From positions 1-9,812 of the forward strand of contig JAOZOT010000111.1 of NCBI GenBank assembly GCA_029933115.1: a DNA stretch of 9,812 nucleotides. Reading direction: 5' to 3'. A program made the position numbers and the translations under genes. Positions 6,686 through 9,812 of the stretch are shown piece by piece. The first letter of the stretch is position 1; every line of letters begins with the position of its first letter. The stretch comes from Anaerolineae bacterium (lineage in GTDB: Bacteria; Chloroflexota; Anaerolineae; E26-bin7). The notes under the pieces were generated by a model. It saw nothing but the letters and a program-made list of their open reading frames with translations. It had not been told where the DNA came from and searched no databases.

Positions 6686-6716
6686 AGCGCTTGGTGGAGG
6701 TCCGCCAAGCGCTTTT
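6686..6716 (+). terminator. Intrinsic terminator upstream of the exported-protein gene
   Basis: A 12-bp stem, AGCGCTTGGTGG (6686-6697) with CCGCCAAGCGCT (6702-6713), has one G-T pair and a 4-nt loop, then TTT running out of the stem (TTTT at 6713-6716). The T-run favours the plus strand. Only 42 bp separate it from the next start codon, and no promoter is evident there. It either insulates the gene from tRNA/rpoD read-through with an unseen promoter after it, or it is a conditional terminator in the gene's own leader. Confidence 0.65.
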
Positions 6717-6758
6717 GCTATTCATCCACACCTTTTAACGCCTTGAGGGGGAGAAACA

Positions 6759-7163
6759 ATGAGCCAGTCGAACAAGGAGAGGCAATTGTTATCGCGCCGG
6801 GATGCCCTGAAAGCGTTGGCGGCCGCCGGAGGCGCTGTGGCCTTGTCCATGCTGCCAAACAAGTGGGAGAAGCCGGCAGTCAAGGTGGGCACGCTGCCGG
6901 CCTTCGCCCAGACCTCGCCGGTGCCGGGCACAGCTACGCTGTACGTCACCAACAACACCGATGGCATACTAACTATCGAGATAATAGGCTACGGCTCCCG
7001 GGATTTCGGGGCCGAAACCTCGGAGTACTGGTATGGCGTCACGCCAGGTGTGTATGACCTCAACGTCACCATAACCGGTGGGAGCTGCCCGACGAGTGGT
7101 ACCGTTCATAACGTGCCTCTCCCCGCAGATCAGACGACCACTCTCACGGCCCAGTGCCCGTAA
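6759..7163 (+). CDS. Small Tat-exported protein of unknown function
   Basis: This 134-residue protein is not a recognised family. It carries a twin-arginine signal: SRRDALK (Arg13, Arg14) then an Ala/Gly-rich hydrophobic run (about 19-32). An unusually long conserved-looking segment (NKWEKPAVKVGTLP, 34-47) leads to AFA-Q, a likely cleavage after residue 50. The mature part is about 84 residues, rich in Thr, Val and Gly, with alternating beta-strand patterns (TLYVTNN, TIEIIGYG, YDLNVTITGG, TTTLTAQ). It has just two cysteines (Cys110 and Cys133, the penultimate residue) that could form a disulfide. It is probably a small beta-sandwich domain acting outside the cytoplasm. The start is ATG 6759 after a strong GAGGGGGAG ribosome-binding site. 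It lies upstream of the PqqD-like and HprK-like genes and may be their substrate; that link is inferred from position only. Confidence 0.85.
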   Translation: MSQSNKERQLLSRRDALKALAAAGGAVALSMLPNKWEKPAVKVGTLPAFAQTSPVPGTATLYVTNNTDGILTIEIIGYGSRDFGAETSEYWYGVTPGVYDLNVTITGGSCPTSGTVHNVPLPADQTTTLTAQCP

Positions 7164-7208
7164 CGGTAGAATAGAGTCATTCAGTCCACCGAGCAAATTC
7201 ACAGACAG

Positions 7209-7258
7209 AAAGGGGGGTCTCAGCCCAGCCAGAAGCGCATGGGGCTGGCCTCCTTTTT
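7209..7258 (+). terminator. Imperfect terminator/attenuator between exported-protein and PqqD genes
   Basis: The outer stem AAAGGGGG (7209-7216) pairs with CCTCCTTT (7249-7256; one G-T pair), and an inner stem CCAGCC (7225-7230) pairs with GGCTGG (7243-7248). It runs into a T-tract (7254-7258). It would cut most transcripts after the exported-protein gene and let a fraction continue into the enzyme genes, whose ribosome-binding site is 15 nt downstream. Confidence 0.55.
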
Positions 7259-7272
7259 CTTGATCATGCGTT

Positions 7273-7278
7273 GGAGAG
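7273..7278 (+). promoter_or_regulatory. Ribosome-binding site deciding the PqqD-like start
   Basis: GGAGAG lies 10 nt before ATG 7289. It favours that codon over the in-frame TTG at 7271, which overlaps the site itself. Confidence 0.6.
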
Positions 7279-7288
7279 AAAAAGACAA

Positions 7289-7570
7289 ATGCTCGACGCA
7301 AGACGCCCACGTCAAGCCCCCGGCTATCAAGTGGCCGACATGGAATCGCTGGACGGCGAGATAGTCCTCTTTCACCCGGCCACACAAAAGATATTGTATA
7401 GCAACCGCAGCGGTGCGTTGATCTGGGGGTTGTGCGACGGGCAGCGCACCGTAGCCGACATCATCCAACTGTTAAGCGAAGCCTACCCCGATTCCGCTTT
7501 GGAAATCGAGGCCGACGTGCGCGACACACTGCTTACCTTTGCCAGGCAGGGCGCTATCGAGTGGGTATGA
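7289..7570 (+). CDS. PqqD-like peptide-binding protein (RiPP recognition element)
   Basis: This 93-residue protein has the size and pattern of the PqqD family, a winged-helix fold that in ribosomal peptide pathways binds the leader peptide and presents it to modifying enzymes. It shows the typical order: DGEIVLFHPATQKILYSN strands (22-39), SGALIWGLCDGQRTVADII (41-59) for the aromatic turn and the 'D..RTV..I' helix, a second helix (LSEAYP), and the C-terminal helix ending in FARQGAIEW (84-92), matching the usual 'L...GLIE'. The start is ATG 7289 with GGAGAG upstream. Its stop overlaps the kinase start by 4 bp (ATGA), so translation is coupled. Proteins of this kind also accompany HprK-like kinases outside classical RiPP loci, so a peptide leader is not guaranteed. 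Confidence 0.82.
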   Translation: MLDARRPRQAPGYQVADMESLDGEIVLFHPATQKILYSNRSGALIWGLCDGQRTVADIIQLLSEAYPDSALEIEADVRDTLLTFARQGAIEWV

Positions 7571-8403
7571 GAGGCAATCTATTGTGTGTCCAGTTCGGCG
7601 ACAATGCCGCCCTCATTTTGTGTGACGACCACGCCTTGCGTCAGTCGCTACGCCGACACCTCCGCCATTGTCTGGGAGATACTGCCCCGGCAGTGGTGAC
7701 GTACAAGGTTACCCTTGAAGAGGACCAAGCAGTGCAACTGCTGGCCAACGATGAATTGCTGTACCGTGGCCTCCGGTCTTCCTGTCTCATTGAGTACCTG
7801 ATGCAAGACCTGACTGTGGCCTTGACCGCTCATTGCCGACAGCACCTAGTCTTTCACGCCGCCGGCCTGGCGCGCGGCGAGAACGGCCTCATCCTCTGTG
7901 GCGGATCGGGTAGCGGCAAATCAACGTTGGCCGCCTGGTTGACAGCCAGTGGCTTTGATTTTTTGAGCGATGAGTTGGTGGCCGTCACCCCCAACGGAGG
8001 TGAAATGAGCGGTCTGGCCCGCCCTATCGGCCTGAAAGCGGGTTCCGCTTTTGTCTGGCAGCACTGGCTGGATGAAACCGCCCGCCCCAACCTGACCCAC
8101 CTCTCCAATGGGGCGGTCTTGCTGGACCCAGAGCTACTGCGCCCCCGCTGCGTACGCGCCTCGGCTCATCCACAAATCCTCCTTTTTCCTCGCTACGCAG
8201 CCGGTGAACCTTTCACGGTCCAGCGGTTATCCACTGCCGAAGCGTTATTCCACCTGATGCATCGCCTGATAAACGCCAAAAATCTGCCGGGTCACGGCTT
8301 TGCGGCGGCCACGCACCTGGCCCGGCAGACCATTGCCTACAGCCTGACCTACGCCGACGTAACCTCGGTCGCAGAATGGATCGAACAAACTGATTGGTCT
8401 TGA
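7567..8403 (+). CDS. HprK-like serine kinase / P-loop ATPase
   Basis: This 278-residue protein is related to the C-terminal catalytic domain of HPr kinase/phosphorylase. Key features are His97 in VFHAAGLA (the place of the catalytic His in HprK), Walker A GGSGSGKST at 112-120 (Lys118), and SDELVAV at 134-140 (Asp135, Glu136, matching the HprK acidic pair). It lacks the N-terminal HprK domain, and there is no hpr/ptsH gene here. Relatives occur in lasso peptide clusters, where one phosphorylates the precursor's C-terminal Ser, and in exosortase-linked loci as 'HprK-related kinase'. The frame is open from 7432, but ATG 7567 overlapping the pqqD-like stop is the better start and begins just before the conserved region. 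A strong terminator follows. The substrate is unknown; the neighbouring exported protein is one candidate. Confidence 0.83.
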   Translation: MRGNLLCVQFGDNAALILCDDHALRQSLRRHLRHCLGDTAPAVVTYKVTLEEDQAVQLLANDELLYRGLRSSCLIEYLMQDLTVALTAHCRQHLVFHAAGLARGENGLILCGGSGSGKSTLAAWLTASGFDFLSDELVAVTPNGGEMSGLARPIGLKAGSAFVWQHWLDETARPNLTHLSNGAVLLDPELLRPRCVRASAHPQILLFPRYAAGEPFTVQRLSTAEALFHLMHRLINAKNLPGHGFAAATHLARQTIAYSLTYADVTSVAEWIEQTDWS

Positions 8404-8407
8404 CCTG

Positions 8408-8433
8408 AAAGCCCCTCGCGCGAGGGGCTTTTT
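8408..8433 (+). terminator. Strong intrinsic terminator after the kinase gene
   Basis: The near-perfect hairpin AGCCCCTCG-CG-CGAGGGGCT (8410-8429) is followed by a T-run (8429-8433). It sits between convergent genes. The minus-strand side has only TTT after the stem, so it is mainly a plus-strand terminator. Confidence 0.9.
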
Positions 8434-8466
8434 GTATAGCTGTGGTATGATTCGCCTGGGCTCTAT

Positions 8467-9735
8467 TCACGAATGGCGCCGCCTCACCAAAGTATAGTAG
8501 GCGAGGTCAACGAGGTTCAAGAACACCTCACAAAGGGCTTTGCAGAGGTGAAACCCGTAGTAGAGACGGGCTTTTATGGAGTTCGAGACGTTATATCGTC
8601 TGACAATGAACCGAAGCTCAGGCCACAGGTATCGAAAAAGATCGAGCAGCCGCACGGGGCGGAGCATCAGATCGGAGCGGAGCTCCAATAGCCTTCTGAG
8701 TGGGCGCAAGAGGCCACTGTCTGAGCGTTCCCCTCTCAGATCCTCGACAGCCAGGGCAAAGATTTTCCCCTCCAGCCAACCGGTCCGTGGAGCGGGCAGG
8801 CTCTCCAGGACAGCCTTTGGAACAGGGGCATTGAAAAGTTGCACAACCGAAGCTAGGCCGGGCTGCACTGTAGACTCGACCTGCCAGCACTCGGCTTTGC
8901 GCACGGTGAGGTCCCAGTCCAGGTCCGGCCCATAGCGTCGTATCACTTCGGCAATATCGCAGTATAGGATCAGAAAGCCGCTGGCCAGAATCAACTCGGC
9001 AAAATCGGGCCTGGGGAGAATATACTTGCTGTAGTAGCAGTGTTTGATGAGGTGGACGCACAAGCTCAGCAGCAGATTCTCCGGGGGCATGAGCAAAGCC
9101 TCGGCGCCGGCTACCTGGCCGCTTATGGCCTCCTCGAAAATCTCGGCGTAGTCAATGTTGAACACAGTGTATTTGTGATCCAAAGCCCAGTGAAGCTCGG
9201 TGACCACCCCTCCCCTTCTCAGGTATTGCAGGTGCAGATGGTTTCTCTCAAAGTATTTCGCATCTATGCCGTGGGGAGGAGGGCGATACGCCAAGTCAAA
9301 GAGAGTTTGCCGAGCCCGCGCCAGGTCTTGCTTGCGGATCAGCAGATCAATGTCGGTGAAAAGCCTCAGCGCCGGGTCTCCGTAAACGGTTTCGCCCAAA
9401 ACCAATCCCCGCAGGAGTATGGCCTCAATGTCTTCTCTCCTGAAACGGAGTAGTATCTCCCTGGTGGCCTGCTCAAAAAGAGTGCTGCGAGAAAGCCCCA
9501 AATAATACGAATCCTCGAGCGCTTTCATCGCCTTCGCCGGCACCAATATGCTCAGGCCCGTCTCCCGCAAGGTGCGGTAGAGCAAGGGGGCCACCCGGTT
9601 GTGCAAAGCCACCCGGACGATCCGCGCCCAATCAAGATCTTCAGCACAGAGCTGACCGATCAGGTGACGGTCGTCCTCATCTATCTGAGTTCTGGCACAG
9701 CGCAGCAAAAAAAGCGTTTCCTTCAATCCATCCAC
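8467..9735 (-). CDS. Nucleotidyltransferase-fold protein (NTP_transf_5-like)
   Basis: This 422-residue protein resembles the putative nucleotidyltransferase family PF14907. The hallmark region is at about 106-132: ILLRGLVLGETVY, then the DP..R segment, then FTDIDLL with Asp128 and Asp130 as the likely metal-binding DxD pair. The family's usual 'KG' before this stretch is RG here (Arg109-Gly110). A His-rich segment follows (HLHLQY and ELHWALDHKY, about 167-188), then CVHLIKHCYY near 245 and a long Arg/Leu-rich helical tail. The start is GTG 9735, placed by GGAGGA 6-7 nt upstream. Family members often sit beside HprK-like kinases and PqqD-like proteins in lasso peptide and exosortase loci, and here it converges on that pair with about 60 bp between stops. 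Its reaction is not established; nucleotidylation of a peptide, protein or sugar is possible. Confidence 0.82.
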   Translation of the reverse strand: MDGLKETLFLLRCARTQIDEDDRHLIGQLCAEDLDWARIVRVALHNRVAPLLYRTLRETGLSILVPAKAMKALEDSYYLGLSRSTLFEQATREILLRFRREDIEAILLRGLVLGETVYGDPALRLFTDIDLLIRKQDLARARQTLFDLAYRPPPHGIDAKYFERNHLHLQYLRRGGVVTELHWALDHKYTVFNIDYAEIFEEAISGQVAGAEALLMPPENLLLSLCVHLIKHCYYSKYILPRPDFAELILASGFLILYCDIAEVIRRYGPDLDWDLTVRKAECWQVESTVQPGLASVVQLFNAPVPKAVLESLPAPRTGWLEGKIFALAVEDLRGERSDSGLLRPLRRLLELRSDLMLRPVRLLDLFRYLWPELRFIVRRYNVSNSIKARLYYGFHLCKALCEVFLNLVDLAYYTLVRRRHS

Positions 9736-9740
9736 TACCG

Positions 9741-9746
9741 TCCTCC
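9741..9746 (-). promoter_or_regulatory. Ribosome-binding site supporting the GTG start
   Basis: On the minus strand GGAGGA lies 6-7 nt before GTG 9735. The nearby ATG (9729-9731) is out of frame and meets a stop at once. Confidence 0.75.
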
Positions 9747-9768
9747 GAGGCAGCTCCGTTTGGACCTG

Positions 9769-9792
9769 AAAACAGCCCGCAGGGCTTTGCCC
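9769..9792 (-). terminator. Terminator-like hairpin with competing hairpin, upstream of the nucleotidyltransferase gene
   Basis: Minus strand: AGCCC-TGC-GGGCT (9786-9774) then G and TTTT (9772-9769). An alternative hairpin GGGC-AAA-GCCC (9792-9782) shares the GCCC, so only one can form. It could end an upstream gene beyond the right edge or act as an attenuator, since no promoter is visible between it and GTG 9735. The stems are short. Confidence 0.35.
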
Positions 9793-9812
9793 TTTCAGCC
9801 CGACGGCTTTAG

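Noticed and set aside
7432..7566. A 45-residue N-terminal extension of the kinase within the PqqD-like gene.
   Set aside because: It is an Arg/His-rich shadow of the pqqD-like frame. ATG 7567 overlaps the preceding stop in the usual ATGA coupling.
8576..8935. Plus-strand open frames (also 8473-8691 and 9040-9453) opposite the nucleotidyltransferase gene.
   Set aside because: They are low-complexity Arg/Ser-rich shadows of the minus-strand gene, which carries the DxD motif and a good start.
1..9812. A CRISPR array or tandem repeats.
   Set aside because: No regularly spaced direct repeats were seen anywhere in the window.

Overview
The window looks like a chromosomal segment from a GC-rich bacterium, most likely a member of the Chloroflexota (Anaerolineae-like). 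That placement is an inference. It rests on lineage-style insertions that I recall from Chloroflexota proteins (a CX3C zinc site and an extra TOPRIM segment in DnaG; spacers before region 2 and inside region 3 of the sigma factor) and on the style of the Tat signal in the small exported protein. No database search was possible.

Layout. (1) 3-2620, minus strand: the first two genes of a peptide-type ABC importer, a substrate-binding protein followed 13-14 bp later by an inner-membrane permease; the rest of the operon lies beyond the left edge. (2) 2621-2916: a divergent control region with a good sigma-70-type promoter for each direction and an inverted repeat between them. (3) 2917-6183, plus strand: dnaG (primase) and rpoD (primary sigma factor), the conserved core of the macromolecular-synthesis operon. 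(4) 6180-6294: tRNA-Asn(GUU) with its own consensus promoter, whose -35 box overlaps the rpoD stop codon. (5) 6295-6758: a gene-free stretch holding a 258-bp MITE-like element with 14-bp perfect terminal inverted repeats. Inside it is a block resembling the 3' end of an IS200/IS605 tnpB gene with its guide-RNA scaffold, plus small palindromes. Two terminator-like hairpins follow. (6) 6759-8433, plus strand: a small Tat-exported protein, a hairpin, then a PqqD-like protein and an HprK-like kinase joined by an ATGA overlap, closed by a strong terminator. (7) 8467-9735, minus strand: a nucleotidyltransferase-like protein (NTP_transf_5 type) convergent with the kinase.

The left two thirds is housekeeping. 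The right third is accessory and the most interesting part. PqqD-like, HprK-like and NTP_transf_5-like proteins are known to occur together near lasso peptide loci (for example paeninodin-type clusters with a kinase) and near exosortase/PEP-CTERM loci. Here they sit beside a small Tat-exported protein, and no lasso cyclase, lasso protease or radical SAM enzyme is visible in the window. The set may be a peptide or protein modification system whose substrate is the small exported protein, or one whose substrate lies outside the window. Hairpins before, between and after these genes suggest that their relative expression is set by termination or attenuation.
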